From the NCBI GenBank assembly GCA_023246325.1, contig JAHFIO010000037.1, forward strand, positions 1 through 7,925: a stretch of DNA of 7,925 bases, in the 5' to 3' direction. Shown here in pieces: positions 1 to 5,990 of the stretch. The notes beneath the pieces were generated by a model. It made no database searches and was not told where the DNA came from. It saw nothing but the letters and a program-made list of their open reading frames with translations. How positions within the stretch are numbered: the first letter of the stretch is position 1; each line of letters opens with the position of its first letter. The DNA is from Candidatus Uhrbacteria bacterium. Lineage in GTDB: Bacteria; Patescibacteriota; Patescibacteriia; 2-12-FULL-60-25. The translations under genes and the position numbers were made by a program.

Positions 1-164
1 GCGCCATTTAAAACTGCATCTGGATGAGATGCATCTAGTGCAGCATGTACCGCATTCAAATCTGTAATTTCTACTTTTATACTTTCAATATCGTGACCTG
101 CATTTTGCAAGCCAGTGACAATTTTTTTGCCCACATATCCAGGGCTAAAGACAAGAATTTTCAT
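1..164 (-). CDS. RmlD-like / NAD-dependent sugar-nucleotide reductase, N-terminal part (cut by left edge)
   Basis: The first 54 residues are visible; the rest lies beyond position 1. The protein starts MKILVFSPGYVGKKIVTGL, a beta strand followed by a GxVGxxxxxxL dinucleotide-binding turn, and continues with an ITDLNAVHAAL segment and a HPDAVLNGA strand. This order (Rossmann glycine turn, then 'TDxxAVxxAL', then 'PDxVxNxA') is typical of RmlD-type dTDP-4-dehydrorhamnose reductases and related extended SDR proteins. The exact substrate cannot be told from this fragment. The ATG at 164 overlaps the TGA of the DUF1059 gene in an ATGA junction, and no good Shine-Dalgarno site precedes it, so translation is probably coupled to the upstream gene. 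The family call is fairly firm; the specific enzyme name is not. Confidence 0.75.
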   Translation of the reverse strand, partial: MKILVFSPGYVGKKIVTGLQNAGHDIESIKVEITDLNAVHAALDASHPDAVLNG

Positions 165-349
165 TTGACGTATTCTTTTGCTTTAGTAGCGATTTCCGCA
201 CGCATATCTGCCGTTTGCAGTTTACGTGCATCCTGCTTGTGCATGGCTATACCGTGTTTAATGGCCGCATCTATAGATTCATCTATATTACGGCCCTTCA
301 TGACAGCGTTACAGTCTATCCCGAAATCACGGCATGCGATGATGAACAT
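161..349 (-). CDS. DUF1059 family small protein
   Basis: This is a 62-residue protein starting MFIIACRDFGIDCNAVMKG. The 'CRDxGxDC' N-terminus, a following helix of the form 'ESIDAAIKHGIAMH', and a C-terminal AEIATKAKEYVK helix match the DUF1059 family, small proteins of unknown function. The frame stays open back to 460, but that longer version would run into the tRNA gene at 453-527 and adds sequence unlike the family, so I chose ATG 349. An AGGA Shine-Dalgarno core lies 9 nt upstream and is part of a GCAGGAT heptamer copy (358-364). The TGA stop shares ATGA with the next gene's start, which implies a two-gene operon. The family is recognised; the function is unknown. Confidence 0.8.
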   Translation of the reverse strand: MFIIACRDFGIDCNAVMKGRNIDESIDAAIKHGIAMHKQDARKLQTADMRAEIATKAKEYVK

Positions 350-357
350 ATAGATAT

Positions 358-403
358 ATCCTGCCAAAAAATAAGGATTTATGCAAGCGCGTATCAGCAG
401 GAT
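358..403. repeat. Inverted pair of GCAGGAT heptamers
   Basis: ATCCTGC (358-364) and GCAGGAT (397-403) face each other 32 nt apart in the gap between the DUF1059 gene and the tRNA-Ile promoter. A second such pair, extended to nine bases (GCATCCTGC 7346-7354 and GCAGGATGC 7400-7408), straddles the end of yraN. Confidence 0.7.
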
Positions 404-409
404 GCATAC

Positions 410-438
410 TGGACATAGAAAAAAATAACGTCTACACT
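410..438 (+). promoter_or_regulatory. Candidate sigma70-type promoter for tRNA-Ile
   Basis: TGGACA at 410-415 (5 of 6 to the -35 consensus) is followed by a 17-bp spacer and TACACT at 433-438 (4 of 6 to the -10). Start would fall near 445, about 8 nt before the mature tRNA 5' end. The spacing and position fit; no expression evidence. Confidence 0.55.
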
Positions 439-452
439 CATATCGTATATAG

Positions 453-527
453 GCGCTCATAGCTCAGTGGTAGAGCAGTTGTCTTATACACAACTGGCCC
501 CTGGTTCGAATCCAGGTGGGCGCACCA
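453..527 (+). tRNA. tRNA-Ile, anticodon UAU
   Basis: A full cloverleaf can be folded by hand. Acceptor GCGCTCA (453-459) pairs with TGGGCGC (517-523) with one G-U. The D arm is GCTC/GAGC. Anticodon stem GTTGT/ACAAC encloses loop CTTATAC (483-489) with U33, anticodon TAT at 485-487 and A37. The T arm is CCTGG-TTCGAAT-CCAGG. Discriminator A and an encoded CCA (525-527) follow. UAU would read AUA codons directly. Most bacteria use a CAU tRNA with lysidine-34 for this. It has its own promoter and a terminator immediately downstream. The structure is certain; the amino acid is inferred from the anticodon, and the acceptor also resembles some tRNA-Arg genes. Confidence 0.9.
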
Positions 528-563
528 AAAAAATACCTGGTATATTTGTACCAGGTATTTTTT
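528..563. terminator. Bidirectional intrinsic terminator between tRNA-Ile and tsf
   Basis: Arms 531-542 and 549-560 form a perfect 12-bp stem (AAATACCTGGTA with its complement) around loop TATTTG. Runs of A before and T after give a U-tract on both strands. It ends the plus-strand tRNA-Ile transcript and the minus-strand rpsB-tsf transcript, and begins one base after the encoded CCA. Confidence 0.9.
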
Positions 564-1156
564 TATTTCGATAATTCCATTCGATGGAAACGTGTGATAA
601 CAATTTTCTCCCCCATCTTCGCGCTTAATTCAAGCATTAATTGTTCCATCGTCACATCTTCATTTTTGAAAAATTCTTGTTTTACTAAACAAATTTCTGA
701 ATACCATTTGTTTAATTTTCCTTCAATAATTTTTACTTTTATTTCTTCTGGTTTTTTATCTTCTCCCATGTCAGCCAAAAAAAGTTGTTTTTGTTTTTCT
801 ACTATATCGGCAGGAATTTGATCCGGCGAAACATATTCTGGATTCATTGCAGCAACTTGCATAGCAACATCATTTGCAAATGCAACGAATTCTTCATTGC
901 GCGCAACGAAATCTGTTTCACACGCTACCTCTACAATAGAAGCGAGTTTTTTATTGTGATGAAGATAAGTTGCAATAACACCTTCCGTTGCAGTTCGTTC
1001 TGAAGATTTCTTCGCAGCTTTTGCCGCACCCTTTTTCTTTAAAATTTCAATTGCTTTTTCCGCATCTCCACCTGCTTCTTCTAAAGCTTGTTTACAATCT
1101 ACAATGCCAGTACCAGTTCTTTTACGAAGATCCATCGCTTGTTGTGCTGATGTCAT
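563..1156 (-). CDS. tsf: Translation elongation factor Ts
   Basis: EF-Ts is the nucleotide exchange factor that regenerates EF-Tu-GTP in the cytoplasm. The N-terminal UBA-like part (about residues 1-40) contains the family signature LRKRTGTGIVDCKQALEEA, and the core has ETDFVARNEEF. At 197 residues it is close to the short Thermus form and much shorter than the roughly 280-residue E. coli protein, so the second dimerisation subdomain is reduced or absent. I chose ATG 1156 (MTSAQQAMDLRKRTG) because it aligns with the usual EF-Ts start and sits one base after the rpsB stop. An in-frame ATG at 1171 would add five residues and overlap rpsB. It is the second gene of the rpsB-tsf operon and ends in the shared terminator. 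Confidence 0.97.
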   Translation of the reverse strand: MTSAQQAMDLRKRTGTGIVDCKQALEEAGGDAEKAIEILKKKGAAKAAKKSSERTATEGVIATYLHHNKKLASIVEVACETDFVARNEEFVAFANDVAMQVAAMNPEYVSPDQIPADIVEKQKQLFLADMGEDKKPEEIKVKIIEGKLNKWYSEICLVKQEFFKNEDVTMEQLMLELSAKMGEKIVITRFHRMELSK

Positions 1157-1157
1157 A

Positions 1158-1901
1158 TTATTTTTTCTCATCTACTAAACTTCCCCCTAATCGTGCACGT
1201 GCAGCCTCCCATTCTTTACGACCATCTTCACATGCGGCTGCAATAAGTTTAGCGATCAATTCAATTGATTTAACCGCATCATCATTCGCCGGAATTGGAT
1301 AATCAATTTGAGTTGGATTTACATTTGAATCACAAACGCCAATAATTTTCATTCCACGTCGAAGCGCTTCATCCAATGCTGTTTTATCCTTGCGAATATC
1401 TAAAATAAAAATCGCTTCTGGAATTTTTGCCAAATCTTGAATACCTCCAACCTTTGCTTCCAACTTCGTAATTTTTTCTGCAAAACGTGCTTGTTCAAAT
1501 TTTGTATATTTTGTTAATTCTCCGCGTTCTTGTTTTTTCTTCAAGTCTTTAAACGTACGTAACAATTGCGCGATGATGGCATAATTTGTAAGTGTACCAC
1601 CTAACCAACGATTATTCACATATGGCATGCCGCACGACACTGCTGCATCCTGCACAATTTTTTGCGCTTGCTTTTTTGTGCCAACAAAGAGAACGATTCC
1701 ACCACGTTGAGTGATACCTCGCACAAAATTCATGGCATTGTCGAGTGCCTTTTGTGTTTCTTCTAAGTTAATTATGTGAATTCCTTGACGGTCTCCGTGA
1801 ATATATTTCTCCATCTTTGGATGCCATTTTGCGGTTTGATGACCGAAATGGACACCGGCCTGAAGCATCTCAAGAAGAGACGGTGATTTGGCGTTTGCCA
1901 T
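1158..1901 (-). CDS. rpsB: 30S ribosomal protein uS2
   Basis: This 247-residue protein has the normal length for S2, which binds the head-body junction of the 30S subunit. Clear family blocks are LLQAGVHFGHQ-like LEMLQAGVHFGHQTAKWHP near the N-terminus, GGIVLFVGTKKQA, NNRWLGGTLTN, and the late segment with GVCDSNVNP and YPIPANDDA. The start at 1901 gives the usual short N-terminus before LLEML. The best Shine-Dalgarno element near it is AAAAGG, with 11 nt to the ATG; a stronger GGGGAGGT lies further up, about 17 nt away, beside a hairpin. It forms an operon with tsf one base downstream. In E. coli S2 represses this operon through the leader, and similar control is possible here. Confidence 0.98.
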   Translation of the reverse strand: MANAKSPSLLEMLQAGVHFGHQTAKWHPKMEKYIHGDRQGIHIINLEETQKALDNAMNFVRGITQRGGIVLFVGTKKQAQKIVQDAAVSCGMPYVNNRWLGGTLTNYAIIAQLLRTFKDLKKKQERGELTKYTKFEQARFAEKITKLEAKVGGIQDLAKIPEAIFILDIRKDKTALDEALRRGMKIIGVCDSNVNPTQIDYPIPANDDAVKSIELIAKLIAAACEDGRKEWEAARARLGGSLVDEKK

Positions 1902-2030
1902 AGAATTATGTGCCTTTTACCTCCCCGCTACTCGCCACGGACTTCGTTTAAGAAGAGGCGCCGGGCGATATTTGTGTAGGGGTGTGTGATTAAAAATCCT
2001 TTTCAGGATACGCGTGAGAGTAACAGAATG
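1902..2030 (-). promoter_or_regulatory. Structured rpsB leader (possible S2 autoregulatory leader)
   Basis: The leader is about 130 nt long. On the minus strand it contains a small ATCCT-GAAA-AGGAT hairpin with a GNRA-type loop followed by T5 (1992-2009), too weak to be a convincing terminator. Nearer the gene a two-tier hairpin has CGCC/GGCG and CTTC/GAAG arms (1933-1960), directly upstream of GGGGAGGT. Regulation by S2 is known in E. coli; here it is inference from the structure. Confidence 0.4.
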
Positions 2031-2036
2031 CTGGAT

Positions 2037-2066
2037 TTTATGCAAGCATGAGTATGGCAATGTCTA
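2037..2066 (-). promoter_or_regulatory. Candidate promoter for rpsB-tsf
   Basis: On the minus strand TAGACA (2066-2061; 5 of 6 to the -35) is followed by an 18-bp spacer and CATAAA (2042-2037; 4 of 6 to the -10). A second possibility is TTGCAT, 17 bp, then an extended TGT-TACTCT slightly downstream. A GCAGGAT copy (2072-2078) lies just upstream of the -35. Confidence 0.35.
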
Positions 2067-2092
2067 TACCGGCAGGATGAGGATATTCGCAT

Positions 2093-2125
2093 AAAAAAAA
2101 TACCCGATCAAAGAAATGAAAGGGT
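2093..2125 (-). terminator. Intrinsic terminator of the prfA operon
   Basis: On the minus strand ACCC/GGGT arms with a short inner TCA/TGA pairing are followed by T8 (complement of A2093-2100). It lies about 17 nt after the stop of the small membrane protein gene and separates it from the rpsB promoter. Confidence 0.65.
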
Positions 2126-2141
2126 GATTTAGAAAAAATTG

Positions 2142-2321
2142 CTACTTATTTTGAAGATCGGATTCAAGCTGAAGTTGCTTCGTCTTCTCTTCCTCAACTT
2201 TGAGACGATATCGAGAATGAATATATTGTCTCACAATAGTCGCAAGTCCAAATCCAAAAAATACAACTACGAGAAAACATCCAAATCCATTTGCGCTGAT
2301 GAAATTCAGAACGTCTTGCAT
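2142..2321 (-). CDS. Small single-pass membrane protein, 59 residues, unknown function
   Basis: The gene starts with ATG 2321 and ends with TAG 2144-2142. It begins MQDVLNFISANGFGCF and carries one strongly hydrophobic segment, roughly residues 13-30 (FGCFLVVVFFGFGLATIV). A short basic stretch (RQYIHSRYRLK) follows, then a charged, Glu/Lys/Gln-rich C-terminal helix that may be a coiled coil. The Shine-Dalgarno site AGGAGGTT is near perfect with AGGAGG 5 nt from the ATG, which is the main reason to believe this short frame. By the positive-inside rule the basic C-terminal tail would be cytoplasmic. It is the last gene of the prfA operon, 33 nt after the Ham1-like gene and before a terminator. 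I do not recognise a family. Confidence 0.75.
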   Translation of the reverse strand: MQDVLNFISANGFGCFLVVVFFGFGLATIVRQYIHSRYRLKVEEEKTKQLQLESDLQNK

Positions 2322-2354
2322 GTGAACCTCCTATATGAACCTACTCTTTTTAAA

Positions 2355-2954
2355 TTATTTTGTCAATATTCGCTTCAATGCCTCTTGGTATGGCTGTAAT
2401 TCATACATTTCTTCTTCAAGCGTTTGTTCAATTGAATATTTTTTTGTTGCTTCTACGATATACATAGACCGCAATGGAAAATATGGGTCTATTATCCCAT
2501 GAATTTTTGAAGTAAGCGTAACGGGGCGACGTCCGCTTTCTTTTCTCACCTCCCCATTCGGCAGGATGAGGACAAAATAATCTTCAAAATACGCAGGTAC
2601 ATTTCCACCGCGTTTTTCTACGATGTTTTTATAAAATGCTATCATTTTTTCTGAAATTTGTGCTGGAGTTAACTCATTTTCATCCTGCCCATTAAGGGCA
2701 TTTCGTTTTACTTTCGCGGGATCAAGATATTCGCCGGGAATAACAAAAGCTGTATCCAAACCAAGAATTGGCATATCGGTTTTTCCAAAATATACACGCG
2801 CTTTTTTTTCGGCATTTTCGTATAGATCGCTTCCCTCTTCAACTTCAATGATTTCAAGTCCAATATCTTTTAAAGATACAAACTCATACGTCTCCATTAC
2901 TTTACGAACACGGGCGAGTTTAGAAGGGTTATTTGTAGCGACAAGAATTTTCAT
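2355..2954 (-). CDS. Divergent Ham1/RdgB-like nucleoside triphosphate pyrophosphatase
   Basis: Family members hydrolyse non-canonical purine triphosphates (ITP, dITP, XTP) to monophosphates and so clean the nucleotide pool. Visible family features are MKILVATNNPSKLARV (the TNxxK phosphate-binding start), EEGSDLYENAEKKAR (the E-x-F/Y-x-x-NAxxKA helix), HGIIDPYF (compare GFGYDPxF) and a final PYQEALKRIL helix. The catalytic loop that normally reads ADDSGL is here LGLDTAFVIPG, so one Asp and the Ser-Gly are missing. The 199-residue length is normal. Substrate and activity are therefore uncertain. The start has AAGGAG 4 nt upstream, overlapping the prfA stop, with an 8-nt gap between the genes. 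The fold call is good; enzyme activity is inference. Confidence 0.75.
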   Translation of the reverse strand: MKILVATNNPSKLARVRKVMETYEFVSLKDIGLEIIEVEEGSDLYENAEKKARVYFGKTDMPILGLDTAFVIPGEYLDPAKVKRNALNGQDENELTPAQISEKMIAFYKNIVEKRGGNVPAYFEDYFVLILPNGEVRKESGRRPVTLTSKIHGIIDPYFPLRSMYIVEATKKYSIEQTLEEEMYELQPYQEALKRILTK

Positions 2955-2962
2955 ATTACTCC

Positions 2963-4030
2963 TTACTCCACATCTTCATTCCCCATCTTCCCCATTTTTA
3001 CTGCATTAATAATTTCATCTAATGCACCGTTCATTATAACAGGAATATTATGCCAGGATTTTTTAATGCGATGATCTGTAATACGATCCTGCGGATAATT
3101 ATATGTGCGAATTTTTTCACTACGATCACCCGTACCGATTTGCGCACGACGTTCAGCGTCTAATGCTGAATGTTTGCGTAATTCTTCCATTTCCCAAATG
3201 CGTGATCGCAAAATAGTCATAGCACGTTCGCGATTTTGTAATTGGCTTCGCTCATCCTGACATGACACAACGGTATTTGTTGGAATATGTGTAATACGAA
3301 CTGCAGATTTTGTTGTATTTACACTTTGTCCGCCTTTGCCTCCTGCACAGAATGTATCGATTCGTAAATCCTTCGCTTCAATACTCACTTCAGTTTCTTC
3401 AATTTCAGGCATGATGGCAACCGTAACCGTTGATGTATGAATACGTCCTTGTTTTTCTGTTTCCGGTACGCGTTGCACGCGATGCACACCAGTTTCTTTT
3501 TTCAATCTGCCATATACACCATCCCCTTCTATTGAAGCTATAACTTCTTTTAATCCTCCAACGTCATTTGATGATTCTGACATCAATATCACTTTCCATT
3601 TTTTTGTTTCTGCATAGCGCGTATATAAACGAAATAAATCATGTGCGAATATAGATGCTTCATCTCCACCTGCACCAGCTCGAATTTCAATAATAACATT
3701 GTTTTGATCATGCGGATCTGGAGGTATAAGCGCTAATTCAAATTCTTCTTTTGCTTTTTCTAATGCTGCAGTAACAAGAGGCAATTCAAGCATCACCAAT
3801 TCCGCCATATCTGCATCACCAGAATTTTTTGCAGCCACTATATCCTGCATGGCAAGTTCGGCGGAAAGATACGCATCTGCTTTTTCAACAAGAGTGCGTT
3901 GCTGTGAATATGCTTTTGATGCATCACGATATGTATTTTGATCAGCGAGTGTTTCTGGTGCAGATACTACAAGTTCAAGCTGAGCGAGCTTGGATTTTAC
4001 CTCTAAAGCAGATTGTTTTAGATTATGCAT
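2963..4030 (-). CDS. prfA: Peptide chain release factor 1
   Basis: RF1 ends translation at UAA and UAG in the ribosomal A site. The 355-residue length is normal. The stop-codon recognition motif is PET at residues 189-191 in VQRVPETEKQGR, the PxT form that marks RF1 rather than the SPF form of RF2. The peptidyl hydrolysis motif GGQ is at 233-235 in GKGGQSVNTTKSAVRIT. RAGAGGDEA (about 117-125) is also conserved. ATG 4030 gives an N-terminus that aligns with E. coli RF1 from its first residues. No Shine-Dalgarno site precedes it: the ATG directly follows the U-tract of a terminator. It is followed by the Ham1-like gene and not by prmC, its common neighbour elsewhere. Confidence 0.98.
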   Translation of the reverse strand: MHNLKQSALEVKSKLAQLELVVSAPETLADQNTYRDASKAYSQQRTLVEKADAYLSAELAMQDIVAAKNSGDADMAELVMLELPLVTAALEKAKEEFELALIPPDPHDQNNVIIEIRAGAGGDEASIFAHDLFRLYTRYAETKKWKVILMSESSNDVGGLKEVIASIEGDGVYGRLKKETGVHRVQRVPETEKQGRIHTSTVTVAIMPEIEETEVSIEAKDLRIDTFCAGGKGGQSVNTTKSAVRITHIPTNTVVSCQDERSQLQNRERAMTILRSRIWEMEELRKHSALDAERRAQIGTGDRSEKIRTYNYPQDRITDHRIKKSWHNIPVIMNGALDEIINAVKMGKMGNEDVE

Positions 4031-4035
4031 ATAAT

Positions 4036-4063
4036 AAAAAATGGCGTCTGAAATCAGACACCA
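4036..4063 (-). terminator. Intrinsic terminator/attenuator between rpmE and prfA
   Basis: Arms TGGTGTCTG and CAGACGCCA (minus strand; 4063-4055 and 4050-4042) make a 9-bp stem with one G-U and loop ATTT, followed by T6. It is only fully paired as minus-strand RNA, since the plus strand has a C-A mismatch. It starts about 12 nt after the rpmE stop and its U-tract ends 5 nt before the prfA ATG. Confidence 0.85.
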
Positions 4064-4074
4064 GATTTTTGTAG

Positions 4075-4386
4075 TTAAGCTTCAACCAAAGTGGTTGGTT
4101 TTTTTTGCGCACGTTTGGTTGCTTTTTGTGTTGTACGTTTTGCTGCTTTCGCTTTTTTACCTAATGTTGTAGAAGATTTTGCTTTTGCAGAAACGGTGCG
4201 CTCTTGGAATTTCTCCACACGACGCGCCGTATCAATAAGTTTTTGTTTACCTGTATAAAATGGATGGCATTTTGAACACAATTCAATATGGATTTCAGAT
4301 ACAGTTGAACCCGCAACAATAACATTCCCACAAGCGCAGGTAATTTTTGCTTCAGGATAATATGTTGGATGAATTTCGGCTTTCAT
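4075..4386 (-). CDS. rpmE: 50S ribosomal protein bL31 with basic C-terminal extension
   Basis: bL31 helps bridge the 50S and 30S subunits. The start MKAEIHPTYYPEAKITCACG, the cysteines C17-x-C19 and C37-x-x-C40 (zinc-binding, C+ type), and the segment CHPFYTGKQKLIDTARRVEKFQ are typical. The core ends near residue 63, close to the usual length of about 70. Residues 64-103 form an extra tail rich in Lys, Ala and Thr with repeated AKxxxK/TQKATK pieces, resembling basic RNA-binding tails. ATG 4386 has no Shine-Dalgarno site, and the promoter lies so close that the message is probably nearly leaderless. A terminator separates it from prfA, so it may be largely its own transcript. Confidence 0.96.
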   Translation of the reverse strand: MKAEIHPTYYPEAKITCACGNVIVAGSTVSEIHIELCSKCHPFYTGKQKLIDTARRVEKFQERTVSAKAKSSTTLGKKAKAAKRTTQKATKRAQKKPTTLVEA

Positions 4387-4398
4387 ATTTGTAGCAGG

Positions 4399-4427
4399 AT
4401 AATAGCAAATACTTGATTCTTTGGCAA
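4399..4427 (-). promoter_or_regulatory. Promoter of rpmE (extended -10)
   Basis: On the minus strand TTGCCA (4427-4422) is followed by exactly 17 bp and TATTAT (4404-4399), preceded by TGC as an extended -10. Start would fall near 4391-4393, leaving a 5-7 nt leader before ATG 4386. The plus-strand -10 for queA may be the overlapping GATAAT (4398-4403), but its -35 is poor. A GCAGGAT copy (4394-4400) overlaps both. Confidence 0.65.
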
Positions 4428-4446
4428 GAGGTGATAGGGTGTAGAC

Positions 4447-5436
4447 ATGAAAACGTCTGATTTCAGCTATATCTTACCGGAGGAATTAATAGCACAAACT
4501 CCAGCTGAACCACGTGATTCATCACGATTAATGGTCTTACATCGGCAGGATAAAACATGGAAGCATGATAGATTTTTTAATATTGGTTCATATATACGTA
4601 GAGGTGATATATTGATACTAAATGAAAGTAAGGTTTTTAAGGCGCGAATATCTGGAATCTGTAATGAGAAAAAAGTAGCCGTATTTTTACTACGTCCCGA
4701 AAACACATTATGGTCAGCTTTAGTAAAACCATGGCGCAATATTGATGTGGGATCAATAATCAAATTTGATGATTCGTTTACTGCAACCGTTATAGCAAAA
4801 TTAGAAAATGGAACGGTGACATTAGATTTTTCTCGTTCAACTGAAAATGTTTTTTCATTTATGGAAAAAAATGGTTCGGTGCCGCTACCTCCATATATAC
4901 ATACAACCATACAAGAAAAAAACTACCAAACAATATATGCGAAACATATTGGATCTGTTGCTGCTCCCACGGCAGGATTTCATTTTACGCCCGAACTCAT
5001 CCAGCAATTAAAAAAGAAAGGTGTACAATTTGCCTATATCACTTTACATGTTGGACTTGGAACATTCCGACCAATGATTCATAAAACAATTGAAGAACAT
5101 ACAATGCATAGTGAGTGGGTGCATGTATCCGAAGAAACTATGGAAAAAATTCAAAAAACAAAATCACAAGGTGGACGTGTAATAGCAGTTGGGACAACTT
5201 CAGTACGTGCTCTAGAATCTGGTATGCGAAATGGATATACAAATATATTTATACAACCTGGATATACATTTAAAATTATTGATGCGATGATAACGAATTT
5301 TCATGTACCTGTATCTACACTTCTTGTACTCATTTCTGCTTTTGCTGGACATGAGTTTGTACTCAAAGCGTATACCGAAGCGATTCATCAAAAATATAGA
5401 TTTTATTCTTTTGGTGATGCAATGTTTATTGAATAA
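4447..5436 (+). CDS. queA: S-adenosylmethionine:tRNA ribosyltransferase-isomerase
   Basis: QueA transfers and isomerises the ribosyl moiety of SAM onto preQ1-modified tRNA, forming epoxyqueuosine at position 34 of GUN anticodons. The 329-residue protein has the family start FSYILPEELIAQTPAEPRDS, the core block APTAGFHFTPELI, HVGLGTFRPM, the AVGTTSVRALES block and the late TNFHVPVSTLLVLISAFAG block. Length is near normal (about 340-355). The start is supported by GAGGTGAT, an extended Shine-Dalgarno match, 11 nt upstream. It diverges from rpmE and converges on the gene at 5448. No other queuosine gene is in the window, so whether preQ1 is made or scavenged cannot be seen. Confidence 0.98.
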   Translation: MKTSDFSYILPEELIAQTPAEPRDSSRLMVLHRQDKTWKHDRFFNIGSYIRRGDILILNESKVFKARISGICNEKKVAVFLLRPENTLWSALVKPWRNIDVGSIIKFDDSFTATVIAKLENGTVTLDFSRSTENVFSFMEKNGSVPLPPYIHTTIQEKNYQTIYAKHIGSVAAPTAGFHFTPELIQQLKKKGVQFAYITLHVGLGTFRPMIHKTIEEHTMHSEWVHVSEETMEKIQKTKSQGGRVIAVGTTSVRALESGMRNGYTNIFIQPGYTFKIIDAMITNFHVPVSTLLVLISAFAGHEFVLKAYTEAIHQKYRFYSFGDAMFIE

Positions 5437-5439
5437 TAA

Positions 5440-5462
5440 AAAGGAGGTCATGAACCTCCTTT
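5440..5462. terminator. Bidirectional terminator between queA and the CxxC protein gene
   Basis: AAAGGAGGT (5440-5448) and ACCTCCTTT (5454-5462) pair over loop CATGA. On the plus strand GATTTTT follows; on the minus strand T5 and further T-rich sequence follow. The stem also encodes the last residues of the minus-strand gene, whose TGA stop is at 5450-5448. Confidence 0.8.
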
Positions 5463-5861
5463 GATTTTTCCTTTGCCTGCATGTGAAGATGCGCCTAATG
5501 CGCGCGCTATACTATCTGGATCATTGAGATCAACGGGCTTTTTCGCATCTTCTTCAGCTTGCTTTTGACGAGCTAAAACTTTTTCCTGTTTTTCAGGAGT
5601 ATTCGGCTCACAACACAGTTCGCAATAGCGTTCATATTTCCACTCTCCATGCACAATTACTTTCGCGATTGTCTCTACATACGTATAACAGCCATCACAC
5701 TTTGTAGACATGCCGTGATTCGCAATACAGGTGAAAGGAAGCATAAATAATGGAGTTGTCTGAAGTGTTATTACATCACATACTTTGCAGAATCGTAATC
5801 GCGCCTTTCCTTGTGGATTTGTAGCAACGATATGAATTTCGTGAACTGTTTTTTTAGACAT
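5448..5861 (-). CDS. Three-CxxC putative zinc-binding protein, unknown function
   Basis: The 137-residue protein carries CxxC pairs at C25/C28, C55/C58 and C80/C83, with extra Cys at 45 and 84, arranged like zinc ribbon ligands. The first half (about residues 6-85) alternates beta-type strands with these knuckles. Residues 86-110 are a charged helix (EKQEKVLARQKQAEEDAKK), and the tail is Gly/Lys-rich and probably disordered. No signal peptide or membrane segment is visible. The Shine-Dalgarno site AAAGGA is 8 nt before ATG 5861. It stands alone between the tRNA terminator and queA, and its final codons are part of the terminator stem. I do not recognise a named family; zinc binding is inferred from the cysteines. 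Confidence 0.85.
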   Translation of the reverse strand: MSKKTVHEIHIVATNPQGKARLRFCKVCDVITLQTTPLFMLPFTCIANHGMSTKCDGCYTYVETIAKVIVHGEWKYERYCELCCEPNTPEKQEKVLARQKQAEEDAKKPVDLNDPDSIARALGASSHAGKGKIKGGS

Positions 5862-5944
5862 GTGTTTTGTCCTTTTGGAAAGAGCTTTCTACATATTAGA
5901 CTAGGACATTTTGAATAAATAATCAAGCGGCATATATATAGAAT

Positions 5945-5979
5945 AAAAAAAAGCCGTTTACACTGAATGTAAACGGCTT
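5945..5979 (-). terminator. Intrinsic terminator of the tRNA cluster
   Basis: Arms AAGCCGTTTACA (5951-5962) and its exact complement (5968-5979) form a perfect 12-bp stem with a 5-nt loop. On the minus strand it is followed by a run of T (complement of A5945-5952). It lies 11 nt after tRNA-Gln. Confidence 0.92.
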
Positions 5980-5990
5980 ATGTGACGTTG

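Noticed and set aside
350..460. Longer N-terminus for the DUF1059 gene
   Set aside because: It overlaps tRNA-Ile, and the added residues do not fit the family; ATG 349 has a usable ribosome binding site.
2139..2399. Plus-strand frame of 86 codons
   Set aside because: It is antisense to the small membrane protein and the end of the Ham1-like gene and has no supporting features.
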